From Bin87 sp965261925 (lineage in GTDB: Bacteria; Chloroflexota; Dehalococcoidia; Lucifugimonadales; UBA3495): a stretch of DNA of 64,000 bases. Shown piece after piece: positions 25,378-33,909 of this stretch. How positions within the stretch are numbered: the stretch's first letter is position 1; each line of letters opens with the position of its first letter. The notes below the pieces were generated by a model. That model searched no databases, had not been told where the DNA came from, and saw only the letters and a list, made by a program, of their open reading frames with translations. The stretch covers positions 3,100,001 to 3,164,000 of the forward strand of contig OZ253486.1 of assembly GCA_965261925.1 (NCBI GenBank), read 5' to 3'. Made by a program: the position numbers and the translations under genes.

Positions 25378-26337
25378 CTATTCGTAGCGTATGCGCGGAT
25401 CCAGCCAGGCGTAGAGCAGGTCCACGACCAAGTTCAGCGCCAGCACCATGAACGCTATGACCATCACGATGCTCTGGATCATGGTGTAGTCTCGGTGCAG
25501 GATGCTGTCCACCAGCAGGCGGCCCATTCCGGGAACCAGGAAGATCGTTTCAATAACCACTGTCCCCGCAATCAGTCGACCCACTTGCCACCCTGAAATT
25601 GTGATGATCGGCAGGAAGGCGTTTTTCAGCGCGTGCCGGATGATAACCGCCCCCTCCCGCAAGCCCTTGGACCGCGCCGTGCGGATGTAGTCTTCGCGGA
25701 ACACTTCCAGCATGGAGGAGCGGGTCACCCGTGCGATCAGCGCCATGTTGTAGAAACCCAGCGCCACCGCGGGGAAGAACATCTGCTGCAGGTTGCGCCA
25801 CGGATCGTCCCAGACGTTGGCGTATCCCAAGGGCGGCAGCCAGTCAAACCAGGCCACCAGGAAATACACCACCAGTATGCCGATCCAGAAAGTGGGCATC
25901 GCTACGCCGGCGATAGCGATGATCCGCGATGCGTAGTCGGCGATGGTGTCCTGCCTCACCGCCGACAACACGCCCAACGGCATCGCCACCACAAACGCTA
26001 ATAACAGCGCTAACCCCGCCAGCTCCAGCGTGATCGGCACCTTGGCGCCCAGGTCTTCGGATATTGGCGTATCGAAGTACATCGACACCCCAAAGTCCCC
26101 GCGCAACATGCCCCAGATCCAGTCCAGATACTGAATAGCCAGCGGCCGGTCGGTCCCCAGCTTGGCCTGCAAATTTGCCAACTGTTGCTCCGAGAATTGG
26201 CCGTCTCCCTCGAACCCCATCAGAAGCAACTCTGCCGGATCCCCGGGCACCAGCCGCATCAGGGCGAACACCATGAGGGTAACCAGAAGGAGCGTCGGTA
26301 TGAACAGCATGAATCGCTTTATGACGTAGGTGTTCAT
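25378..26337 (-). CDS. ABC importer permease, DppB/OppB type
   Basis: 319 residues. It shows the DppB N-terminal helix (FMLFIPTLLLVTLMVFALMRLVPGDPAELL) and the EAA loop (SMLEVFREDYIRTARSKGLREGAVIIRHALKNA). It forms the translocation pore with the DppC-like protein 51 bases downstream. GAGGAGCCGCA precedes the ATG. Inner-membrane location. Confidence 0.92.
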   Translation of the reverse strand: MNTYVIKRFMLFIPTLLLVTLMVFALMRLVPGDPAELLLMGFEGDGQFSEQQLANLQAKLGTDRPLAIQYLDWIWGMLRGDFGVSMYFDTPISEDLGAKVPITLELAGLALLLAFVVAMPLGVLSAVRQDTIADYASRIIAIAGVAMPTFWIGILVVYFLVAWFDWLPPLGYANVWDDPWRNLQQMFFPAVALGFYNMALIARVTRSSMLEVFREDYIRTARSKGLREGAVIIRHALKNAFLPIITISGWQVGRLIAGTVVIETIFLVPGMGRLLVDSILHRDYTMIQSIVMVIAFMVLALNLVVDLLYAWLDPRIRYE

Positions 26338-26427
26338 TGCGGCTCCTCAGTTGTTGCTGGCGTTTCGAGGCGGCTTGGTGAAAGGTTATGGGTTAGCCCT
26401 TGGTCGGAACGTCACGACTGGCAGGTA

Positions 26428-28209
26428 TCAGCACGCCGGGTCGCACCAGATGCGGTCGTGCTTGAGCTGGGTCCAAAGACTGGCCGGCATATGGAAGTTC
26501 TTGATTTGCTTGTTCACGACCTGGTCACGGAAGCTCCAGTAGTACACCAGCAGCGGCCCCGGGTCTTCCGTAAGCATCCAATCTTCCATTTCGCGAAGAA
26601 TTTCGGCGCGTTTCGTTCGATCCAGTTCTTGGCTTTGTGCCGCGAACCAGTCTTTGAACTGTTGCGGCGCTTCCCAACCTGACCACTGGATCCAGAGGCC
26701 ACCTGGCATGAAAATCTTTCCGATGATCGGATCCGGCTCACCCACCAGCAAGGCCGTGCCCTGCGCCGCTATCTGGTAGTCCTGTTCCTTGTATCGGGTG
26801 ATTCCGGTGGCGCTGTCGATGGGCTGTACCGTGGCTTCCCAGCCGAGATGGCGGCGTAACTGGTCGGAAAGCAACTGGGCCAAATCGACGTATTCCACCG
26901 CAGTGCGCGCCATGATGTTGACTTCAAACCCTTCCGGCACGCCCGCTTCAGCTAGCAGCCTCTTCGCCTCTGCCAAGTCTTCCGGATGTTTCCCGCCGTC
27001 CGGGCCGCTGCGGAAACCGGGCAGTTCCAAGGCTTCCGCCTCCGTCCGCCCGAACCAGGTGCCCGGTGGCAGCGGCGTACCAACCGGCGCGATCCCTCCG
27101 CCGAAAATTTCGCGAAACTCGCTGCGGTCAACCGCCAGATGCAGGGCCCGGCGGACCCGCACATCGTTGAAAGGCTCAATAGTCGTGTTAATCAGCGTTC
27201 CCAGCAAACTACTATTGGGGATCAGATAGACATCCACACTGTCGGCTTCGGACGCTTGCAGTTCCAGAATCTCGGTGTTGCTCAGATTGGTCACTGGCCA
27301 CGTCGCCATCAAGACCTGGCCGGTGCGGTAGGAACCAATGGCCGTACCCTTATCGGCGATGTAGTAGTGGATGCTGCCGTCAGTGTAGGGCAGACCCTCT
27401 TTCCAATAATTCTCGTTGCGCTCCAGCTCAATGGAGACGTCTTTGGACAGTTTCGTGGGTTTGAATGGCCCCGACCCCATACCGTTTTCCCATTTCGAGG
27501 TGTCAACGCCGGATTCGCCCCACGCCTTGGACATCATTTTGAAGGCGTCGGTCGCAATCATCGAGACGAAATCAGGCGCCGGATTGTTGGTCGCAATTTC
27601 CACCGTGTGTTCGTCGATGACGCGCGCGTTCCCGGCAGAATAGTAGGGCGCTATGATGAGGGTTTGCGGCCGGTTCTCCTCCGTATTCACCAGGCTATCC
27701 ATGCTGTACGCGACATCCTCGGCGGTAACCGGAGTGCCGTCATGCCACATGGCGTTCTCGTAAAGATGGAATACGAAGGTAACGCCGTCCGCCTGCAACT
27801 CCCAACTCTCCGCCAAGTCTCCCACGATGTCATACGGGTCGTCCGTTTCCGAGTCGTACTCCAGCAGACCGTTGTAAATGCCCGAAATGTTCTTCACCTG
27901 GTTGGTGAACTCATGGGGATGGAAGATCAGGTTGGGGAAAGCATAATCCTGCATCGGCACTATCCCGCCGTATATGCCACGATCCGAGGTTTGCGGCGCC
28001 CCGCTGGCCTGGGCCGGCATGGCGGTCGGCGCCGGGGAGTCTCCTGACGTGCTGGCTACCGGCTGGGCCGGTGCGGCACTGTCCCCTGCTGGAACGGTGC
28101 TCTCGCTGGGAGCCGTCGACCCGCAGGCCACCAGCACCGTAAGCGCGACGGTCATCGCCATCACTATGATTATCCGACCAGTGAGACGATTCAAAGCACG
28201 GTTCAACAT
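26428..28209 (-). CDS. ABC substrate-binding lipoprotein, SBP family 5 (peptide/nickel type)
   Basis: 593 residues. The signal peptide ends in the lipobox LVAC (cysteine near residue 29), followed by a Ser/Pro/Ala-rich linker to about residue 75. The family 5 fold follows (LAESWELQADGVTFVFHLYENAMWHDGTPVTAEDVAYS, then DVRVRRALHLAVDRSEF). It is anchored outside the membrane and hands solute to the two permeases downstream. AGGGGG lies 6-7 bases before the ATG. The gene sits behind a strong promoter at 28273-28301 and an inverted repeat at 28325-28340. Confidence 0.93.
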   Translation of the reverse strand: MLNRALNRLTGRIIIVMAMTVALTVLVACGSTAPSESTVPAGDSAAPAQPVASTSGDSPAPTAMPAQASGAPQTSDRGIYGGIVPMQDYAFPNLIFHPHEFTNQVKNISGIYNGLLEYDSETDDPYDIVGDLAESWELQADGVTFVFHLYENAMWHDGTPVTAEDVAYSMDSLVNTEENRPQTLIIAPYYSAGNARVIDEHTVEIATNNPAPDFVSMIATDAFKMMSKAWGESGVDTSKWENGMGSGPFKPTKLSKDVSIELERNENYWKEGLPYTDGSIHYYIADKGTAIGSYRTGQVLMATWPVTNLSNTEILELQASEADSVDVYLIPNSSLLGTLINTTIEPFNDVRVRRALHLAVDRSEFREIFGGGIAPVGTPLPPGTWFGRTEAEALELPGFRSGPDGGKHPEDLAEAKRLLAEAGVPEGFEVNIMARTAVEYVDLAQLLSDQLRRHLGWEATVQPIDSATGITRYKEQDYQIAAQGTALLVGEPDPIIGKIFMPGGLWIQWSGWEAPQQFKDWFAAQSQELDRTKRAEILREMEDWMLTEDPGPLLVYYWSFRDQVVNKQIKNFHMPASLWTQLKHDRIWCDPAC

Positions 28210-28272
28210 TGCAAACCCCCTACGGCAGCGAAAGTCGTGCTGCCAATCGGTTGTCGGTCTTCAGATGGCGCA

Positions 28273-28301
28273 AGCCTAACAATACGAATTAAAGGTGTCA
28301 A
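28273..28301 (-). promoter_or_regulatory. Sigma-70 promoter for the ABC importer operon
   Basis: TTGACA, exactly 17 bases, then TAGGCT, reading on the minus strand about 65 bases upstream of the binding-protein ATG. It lies in an AT-rich patch. Confidence 0.65.
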
Positions 28302-28324
28302 CCCGATAAATATGTATTGATCAG

Positions 28325-28340
28325 TGTGAATTTATTCACA
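28325..28340. promoter_or_regulatory. Inverted repeat upstream of the ABC importer promoter
   Basis: TGTGAAT, TT, ATTCACA, a perfect 7-2-7 dyad upstream of the -35. The position and the half-site (TGTGA) are like CRP/FNR-family activator sites. The bound regulator is unknown. Confidence 0.45.
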
Positions 28341-28408
28341 TTACTACGTTTTTCGTAATATATAGCGCACGATCGACGTGACTTGCGGATGTACGTCAAT
28401 ACCAACAA

Positions 28409-28434
28409 AAACGCCGGTTGTTCCACCGGCGTTT
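28409..28434 (-). terminator. Terminator of the acyl-CoA operon
   Basis: AAACGCCGGT pairs with ACCGGCGTTT across a 6-base loop, and the minus-strand exit reads TTTTTG. It lies just after the PanE-like gene. Confidence 0.75.
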
Positions 28435-28489
28435 CCAGCCAATGCAGTCCCCACAACGACGTCTTGCCGTCGCGGGCGTTCGGGCGGCA

Positions 28490-29425
28490 TCAACCCCGAT
28501 TCAGGTCGGCCTCAATCCGATTGGCGCGGGGCTTCAAAACGGCGTAAAGCGCATCATTCACCGGCGTGGCAACGCCGCGTTCCCTGCCCATGCGAATCAC
28601 CGTGCCCGTCAGCCCTTCCAGCTCCACGGGCCGGCCCTCGGCAAAGTCCTTGGCCAACGACGCCATGCCTGTCGCCGGGAAGTTGTCCAGTGCGTTCATC
28701 GACCATTCAAGAGAATCGGGTTCCAGGGGCGCTCCCGCTGCTTCTCCCACTGCGAGCGCCTCGGCGATCGCTGCTTCGATGGCCGCCCTGGTCTCCGGCA
28801 CGGTCCTCAACTCGCCGTAAACGCAGCCGCTCGCCGCGCAAACTCCAGCCGAGCCCGAAAGATACGCAAATTTCTTCCACAGCATCCCGGTCATGTTTTC
28901 CAGCAGGTCCACCCGCCAGCCCGCGTCTCGGAACATCTGGTAAAGCCGCTCTCCTCGTTCGGTTATCCCCGTGGTACGCTCCCCGAAGGACGCCGATCCG
29001 GGCCCTCCCTGGGTCACCGCTCCCGGTTCGCTGATCCGCCCTTCCAAATAAGCCGAACCAATCATCACCCGCTCGGCGCCGTATTCTTCGACCAACCGAT
29101 CCCCGTTGTCGATGCCGTTCTGCAGCGTCAGCACGATGCTATCCGGCCCCAGCATTGGGCCGATGGCGTGTATCGCGTCATCGTTGTCGTACATCTTCAC
29201 CGCAAACAGGATCAGCTCTTGCGGGCCCAACGTTGCGGGATTGTCGGTGGCGTTCCCGGGAACCGTGAACACCCCGTCGTTTCCGCTCTCCACGCGCAGC
29301 CCACCGCGCTGTATCGCCTCCAGGTGCGGCCCTCGGGCTATGAAGGTCACGTTGTGGCCCGCCCGCGCCAACAATCCGCCGAAGTATCCGCCCACGCCGC
29401 CGGCGCCCATTACCGCTATATCCAT
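28490..29425 (-). CDS. 2-dehydropantoate 2-reductase family (PanE/ApbA)
   Basis: 311 residues: GAGGVGGYFGGLLARAGH NADP loop at the N-terminus, AVKMYD strand end, and LWKKFAYLSG with the catalytic lysine, followed by VELEGLTGTVIRMG in the C-terminal helical domain. The family reduces ketopantoate to pantoate for CoA synthesis, but many paralogues act on other 2-keto acids. It is the last gene of a minus-strand acyl-CoA operon, so a catabolic role is as likely as pantothenate synthesis. Confidence 0.82.
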   Translation of the reverse strand: MDIAVMGAGGVGGYFGGLLARAGHNVTFIARGPHLEAIQRGGLRVESGNDGVFTVPGNATDNPATLGPQELILFAVKMYDNDDAIHAIGPMLGPDSIVLTLQNGIDNGDRLVEEYGAERVMIGSAYLEGRISEPGAVTQGGPGSASFGERTTGITERGERLYQMFRDAGWRVDLLENMTGMLWKKFAYLSGSAGVCAASGCVYGELRTVPETRAAIEAAIAEALAVGEAAGAPLEPDSLEWSMNALDNFPATGMASLAKDFAEGRPVELEGLTGTVIRMGRERGVATPVNDALYAVLKPRANRIEADLNRG

Positions 29426-29456
29426 GCCGTCGCCTCCTGCGCCTTGCCTTTGTCTT

Positions 29457-31019
29457 TCAAGAATTCACCACGGGGTGACCGAATTCCTCCCGCAGGTCTC
29501 GTTTGAGCACTTTGCCCATCACGTTGCGCGGCAATTCGTCCACGAACACCACCGACCGCGGCCGCTTGAACCCTGCCAACCGGTCTCGGCAGAAATCGAT
29601 GAGGTCCTGCTCGGTGACCCCGCGGTCCGCCGCCACGACCACGGCTCTGACCTCTTCGCCCCACTCCAGGTCCTCCACGCCAATGACCGCCGACTCGGCG
29701 ACCCCGGGATGTTCCGCCAGGGTCAGTTCCACTTCCTCCGGGGAGATCATCTCCCCGCCGCGCTTGATGAAATCCCGCGCCCGGCCGGACAGGTAGATGT
29801 AGCCGTCCTCATCCTGCCAGGCCAGATCCCCGGTGTAGAGCCACCCGCCTTTCAGCGTGTCCCTGGTGGCATCGTCCAGGCGCCAGTAGCCGGTCATCAT
29901 CCGCGGGCCGCGAGCGACTATCTCGCCGACTTCGCCCTCGCCGACCGGATCCCCGTCTTCGGTGACAATCATCACCTCGACATCGTCCAGGGGCTTGCCG
30001 ATCGAGGTCAGGCGGCGCAGCTTGGTCTCCACTTCCTCCGCCGTGCCGGTCAGATCATGGTCGTCCGGCGGCAGCATCGTGATGGTGGACGCCGTTTCGG
30101 TCTGCCCGAAGGCATTGATGAACCGCGTGCCCGGGAACGTTTCGATAGCCTGCCGAACCACCGGCAGCGGCATCGGTGCGGCCCCGTAGGTGATCACACT
30201 CAGTGATGACAGGTCGTAATCGGAAAACTTGGGATGGTCCATGACCATCTTCAGCATGGTGGGCACGAGCATCGCTCGGTCGGCCCGGTATTCCGCGACC
30301 AGGCCCAACCACCTTTCGGCGTCGAACTGCGGCATCACCACCAGCGTCCGCCCTCCGAACACCGCCGCCAGGGCCGCCTGCAGCCCCGCCACGTGATACA
30401 TCGGCACCGTCAACAGATTGGTTTCCTCGACCTCCGGGTCGGCCGGCGCCACGTTCGTCAGCAGGAAAGTGCCGAAGCTGTCGTGGGTCAGCTGCGCTCC
30501 CTTGGGAACGCTCGTAGTGCCGGACGTGAACATGATAACGGTGGTCGCGTCTTCGTCGTCTTCGGGAAAGTGAACTTGTTCGGGGTCTGCGTTGGCCAAC
30601 ATGTCATCGTAGGCGTAACCGGCGTTCGCCGCCGGCGCGTCAAGCATGACGATACGTTCCACCGACAGCGACCCGTCGGTCGGAACCAGGGGCAGGTAGC
30701 GTTCACCCAGAAACAGCAGGTCAGGTTGCGCGATCCCCAGCATGATTGCCAGTTCTTCCTCTTTGGCGCGGAAGTTGATCGGCACGTAGATCGCGTCCAG
30801 TTGCGCCGCCGCGAAGTAAATTTCGATCAGGTGATGGCAGTTGGTCTGCATCGCCGCGACCCGGTCGCCCCGGCCGATACCCAGCTCCGACATTGCATTG
30901 GCCAGCCGGTTCACCCGCTCCTGCAACATCTCGAAGCTGATGTGATCGCCGTCAAATATGATCGCCGTGCGTTCCGGAACAATCGCCGACGCGATCATGA
31001 GAAATTCGGTCGTGTTCAT
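29457..31019 (-). CDS. AMP-forming acyl-CoA ligase
   Basis: 520 residues of the ANL superfamily. TVIMFTSGTTSVPKGAQLTH is the phosphate-binding A3 motif. YTGDLAWQDEDGYIYLSGRARDFIKRGGEMISPEEVE covers the A7/A8 hinge, and NVMGKVLKRDLR supplies the catalytic C-terminal lysine. It activates a carboxylic acid as acyl-AMP, then acyl-CoA. It lies between an enoyl-CoA hydratase and a PanE-like gene in one minus-strand run. Chain length and acid class cannot be read from sequence. Confidence 0.92.
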   Translation of the reverse strand: MNTTEFLMIASAIVPERTAIIFDGDHISFEMLQERVNRLANAMSELGIGRGDRVAAMQTNCHHLIEIYFAAAQLDAIYVPINFRAKEEELAIMLGIAQPDLLFLGERYLPLVPTDGSLSVERIVMLDAPAANAGYAYDDMLANADPEQVHFPEDDEDATTVIMFTSGTTSVPKGAQLTHDSFGTFLLTNVAPADPEVEETNLLTVPMYHVAGLQAALAAVFGGRTLVVMPQFDAERWLGLVAEYRADRAMLVPTMLKMVMDHPKFSDYDLSSLSVITYGAAPMPLPVVRQAIETFPGTRFINAFGQTETASTITMLPPDDHDLTGTAEEVETKLRRLTSIGKPLDDVEVMIVTEDGDPVGEGEVGEIVARGPRMMTGYWRLDDATRDTLKGGWLYTGDLAWQDEDGYIYLSGRARDFIKRGGEMISPEEVELTLAEHPGVAESAVIGVEDLEWGEEVRAVVVAADRGVTEQDLIDFCRDRLAGFKRPRSVVFVDELPRNVMGKVLKRDLREEFGHPVVNS

Positions 31020-31039
31020 CCTGTCTCCATGCGCAAATT

Positions 31040-31771
31040 CTACTCTCTTGACGGCACGCTAGCCGTTGCCGCCAACCGTCGTTCCAAAGCCAGTCCGGCG
31101 TCCAGCGGCATTTCGCATCCGTCGCCCCACGCCCGCCTCAACCCGGCGGCAAATCCGGCCGGCAGTTCGGCCAGCCGGCGGGCGGCTTGCCAGGCTGCCG
31201 GTACCAGCACTTCAGGCGCCACGACCCGGCTGATCATTCCGTAGGCCATCGCCGCGGCAACGTCAAAGCGGCGCCCGGTATACAGCAGGTCCAACGCCAC
31301 CGACGGTCCCGCGTTGGCCGGCAGCGTCTGGCTGCCCCCTGCGGCGGGGATCATGCCCAGTTGCACTTCGGGCATGGCAAATACCGTGTCCGACGCCGCG
31401 ATGCGCAGATCGCCCAGCAGCATTATCTCCACGCCTGAACCGATGCAATAGCCGTGCACCGCCACAATTATCGGCTTGTCCAGCCCGATCAATTGTCCCC
31501 AGACATCCCGTTGCCAGCGCGCGTTCCGAGCGATCACCTGCGATGGCGCCGTTCCGAACTCGCTCAGGTCGGCGCCGGCGCAGAAAGCGCGGCCCCGGCC
31601 GGTGATGAGAACCGCGCCAATTTCATCGTCTTCGGCCACCGCGTGCAGCGCTTCGGCAAAGTCGTCCCGCATCGCCACCGAGTAGGCGTTCAGCCGCTCG
31701 GGACGGTTCAGCGCCAGGTGGGCGACCCGGCTCTCTTTTTCAAAGATGATGGTAGGAAAGGCGACGCTCAT
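31040..31771 (-). CDS. Enoyl-CoA hydratase/isomerase family protein
   Basis: 243-residue crotonase fold. The oxyanion-hole strand (GRGRAFCAGADLSEFG) and both family glutamates are present (GYCIGSGVEIML and MPEVQLGMIPAAGG), so hydratase activity is plausible. It is followed 21 bases on by the acyl-CoA ligase. Likely acts on the enoyl-CoA made from the ligase product. Confidence 0.88.
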   Translation of the reverse strand: MSVAFPTIIFEKESRVAHLALNRPERLNAYSVAMRDDFAEALHAVAEDDEIGAVLITGRGRAFCAGADLSEFGTAPSQVIARNARWQRDVWGQLIGLDKPIIVAVHGYCIGSGVEIMLLGDLRIAASDTVFAMPEVQLGMIPAAGGSQTLPANAGPSVALDLLYTGRRFDVAAAMAYGMISRVVAPEVLVPAAWQAARRLAELPAGFAAGLRRAWGDGCEMPLDAGLALERRLAATASVPSRE

Positions 31772-31783
31772 TCGCTTACGCCG

Positions 31784-32326
31784 TCAGTCCAGCGGGATCG
31801 CCCGCCGCATCATGTCGTCCAGATCGACCTCCGTGCTGCCGGCCCCAATCTCAGACAGCACGTTGGCGTCGCTCACCGAAAACGTCAGCAGCCCGTGCGC
31901 CTCCGCCACCCGATTCACCGCCGGAGGCCGGATGTGCCAGTCGTGATGATGGTTGGCGACTTCAATCCCGTGTACCCCGTCTTCGATGACGATGTTGGGC
32001 GTGTAATACCCAGGATGGCAGTAGGTGCGAAACAGGCGTCCGCCGGGCAGGTACAGTTCGGTGCAATGGTACTCGTCGAATGGACTGCTCACCGGACGCA
32101 CGTCGATCTCCTGTCCCGGGATGATTATCGCCTCGCCGGGGAAGTGCTGCTCCACCACCCGGTGCAAAGCCAGGCCCCAGTCCCGCCGCCAGTGGTCGGT
32201 CACCGCGATGCCATCCAACCCGGCTTGCTTGATCTGGGCGATCACCGTTTCTGCAATCTCGGGTGTCGGTTCCTGGAAGGCGAACATCTCGCCGACGTGT
32301 GTATGTATGTCCAAGCGTACCGTCAT
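31784..32326 (-). CDS. PHP-domain metal-dependent hydrolase
   Basis: 180 residues. DIHTHVGEMF gives the HxH metal motif, GIAVTDHW the DH pair, PGQEID a glutamate and RTYCHPGYY a further histidine. The last family motif is SDAN rather than SDAH, which removes one metal ligand. PHP proteins hydrolyse phosphoesters. It lies inside the acyl-CoA operon between two crotonases with small gaps (12-15 bases), so co-transcription is expected; its part in the pathway is unclear. Confidence 0.8.
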   Translation of the reverse strand: MTVRLDIHTHVGEMFAFQEPTPEIAETVIAQIKQAGLDGIAVTDHWRRDWGLALHRVVEQHFPGEAIIIPGQEIDVRPVSSPFDEYHCTELYLPGGRLFRTYCHPGYYTPNIVIEDGVHGIEVANHHHDWHIRPPAVNRVAEAHGLLTFSVSDANVLSEIGAGSTEVDLDDMMRRAIPLD

Positions 32327-32340
32327 GAACCTGCGACCCC

Positions 32341-33123
32341 TTAGCGTCCGGTGAAGTGTGGTGACCGTTTTTCGGCAAAGGATCGCAGACCTTCGGCTCG
32401 GTCTTCGGTGCTCTGCAGGATGATGCTCAGGTCAGCTTCCAGCCGCAATCCCTGTGCCAGCGGCAGATCTCCGGCGGCCGCGACCGCCTCCTTGGCATAT
32501 CGCGCCGCGATCGGAGCGGCAGCCATTATCTGCTCCGCGATCTCGGCGGCGGTTCCCGCCAACGCATTCGCAGCCACCACCCGATTCACCAGCCCGGCGT
32601 TCAACGCTTCCTGCGCGGTAAGTGTCCGACCGGTCAGCAGCATATCCCGCGCCAACGCCGGCCCAATCAGTCGGGGGAGCCGTTGCGTCAGTCCATCGAA
32701 CGGGAACCCGTCTCGCGTAGGCTCTCCCGCTCCCAGTAGAGCGCCCTCCGCTGCGACCCGTAAATCGGCGGCCAGGGCGATCTCCAACCCGTGGGCTATG
32801 GCGTCGCCGTTCAGCAATGCTAAAACCGGCATGGGCAATTGGGCTACGGCGTTGGACGCGCCCATTCGTTTGAACCACGCCACGCGTTCCGCCAGGTCCG
32901 CCTCCAACAGATCGTCGGGCAGCTTCTCCCTACCCGTCGCGAACGTGTCGCCGTTGCCAACAATCGTCACCACCCGCAACTCATCGTCTAGGCTCAGCTC
33001 CCGGCAACAGTCCGCAAGATCCTCGGCCACCGTTGCGCTGATGGTAACGCCGGAGTCGGCGCGCGGCAAAGTCAGCATCGCTTGGAAATTAGTCTTCTCG
33101 CACCTGATGGTCTGGTAGCGCAT
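32341..33123 (-). CDS. Enoyl-CoA hydratase/isomerase family protein, second copy
   Basis: 260 residues, crotonase superfamily: LNGDAIAHGLEIALAADLR contains the first glutamate, AGEPTRDGFPFDG the second, and RLIGPALARDMLLTGRTLTAQEALNAGLVNRVV is the typical trimer-interface region. The C-terminus ends GLRSFAEKRSPHFTGR. It is the first gene of the minus-strand operon and divergent from the CoA-transferase operon at 33220. Its substrate probably differs from that of the other crotonase, because sequence similarity is low. Confidence 0.87.
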   Translation of the reverse strand: MRYQTIRCEKTNFQAMLTLPRADSGVTISATVAEDLADCCRELSLDDELRVVTIVGNGDTFATGREKLPDDLLEADLAERVAWFKRMGASNAVAQLPMPVLALLNGDAIAHGLEIALAADLRVAAEGALLGAGEPTRDGFPFDGLTQRLPRLIGPALARDMLLTGRTLTAQEALNAGLVNRVVAANALAGTAAEIAEQIMAAAPIAARYAKEAVAAAGDLPLAQGLRLEADLSIILQSTEDRAEGLRSFAEKRSPHFTGR

Positions 33124-33219
33124 TAGTTAAACGGGAATCCTGGTGAATCGGGCCTGATTGCGTCGCTTTATCAGGCCTGCGTATTCGGCTAAAATGGCAA
33201 ACGCTCTCGGAACACGATC

Positions 33220-33903
33220 ATGGCATTCAGCAAATTATACGACAGTGCCGCCGCTGCGGTGGCCGATATCCACGACGGAGCTACCGTGTTGCTCGGCGGC
33301 GTTTCCGGCGCCAACGCTCCCACCGCGCTGGTGTCCGCGCTGGCAGACCGGAACCTCCGGGATCTGACCTGCGTCTGCGACTCGACCTACTACGGGGCCG
33401 AGGCTCTGTACCGCCTGGTGGCTGCCGGCTGTGTATCCAGGATAGTTTCACCGGCGCCATTTGGTCCGGGCAGCGAGGACATTGTCCAGAATCTTTGGCG
33501 CTCCGGCGACTTGACCGTCGAAGTGGTCCCTTGGGGAACGTTGGCGGAACGCATGCGCTCAGCCGGCGCTGGCATCGGTGGTGTTTTCCTCCCGGTGGGC
33601 ATCGGCACCCGCTTCGCCGAGGGGAAAGAGATCCGGGTGATCAATGGGGTCGAGTGTGTGTTTGAGACTCCCCTGCGCGGGGATTTCGCGTTGATCAGGG
33701 CCTTACGCGCAGATAGCGTAGGCAATCTGGTGTACGCGGGTGCCCAGAGAGGATGGAACTCCGCCGTCGTCTCCGCCGCCCGCGTCGCCATCGCCGAGGT
33801 TGATCAGGTCGTCGAAGCGGGTAGCATAGACCCGGAACGGGTGATCACGCCGGGCATCTTTGTTAACCGTATCGCCCGGGCAAGCTCGGCGCCCATCGGA
33901 TAG
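33220..33903 (+). CDS. Family I CoA-transferase, subunit A
   Basis: 227 residues of the 3-oxoacid CoA-transferase A fold: DGATVLLGGVSGANAPTALVSAL (glycine-rich CoA loop), VEVVPWGTLAERMRSAGAGIGGVF and GKEIRVINGVECVFETPLRGD. It is first in a plus-strand operon whose next gene is a B-like/A fusion and whose third is a true B subunit. Subunit A alone is inactive and needs a B subunit carrying the glutamate nucleophile. Divergent from the acyl-CoA operon, which suggests a shared pathway. Confidence 0.9.
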   Translation: MAFSKLYDSAAAAVADIHDGATVLLGGVSGANAPTALVSALADRNLRDLTCVCDSTYYGAEALYRLVAAGCVSRIVSPAPFGPGSEDIVQNLWRSGDLTVEVVPWGTLAERMRSAGAGIGGVFLPVGIGTRFAEGKEIRVINGVECVFETPLRGDFALIRALRADSVGNLVYAGAQRGWNSAVVSAARVAIAEVDQVVEAGSIDPERVITPGIFVNRIARASSAPIG

Positions 33904-33909
33904 CCCACC

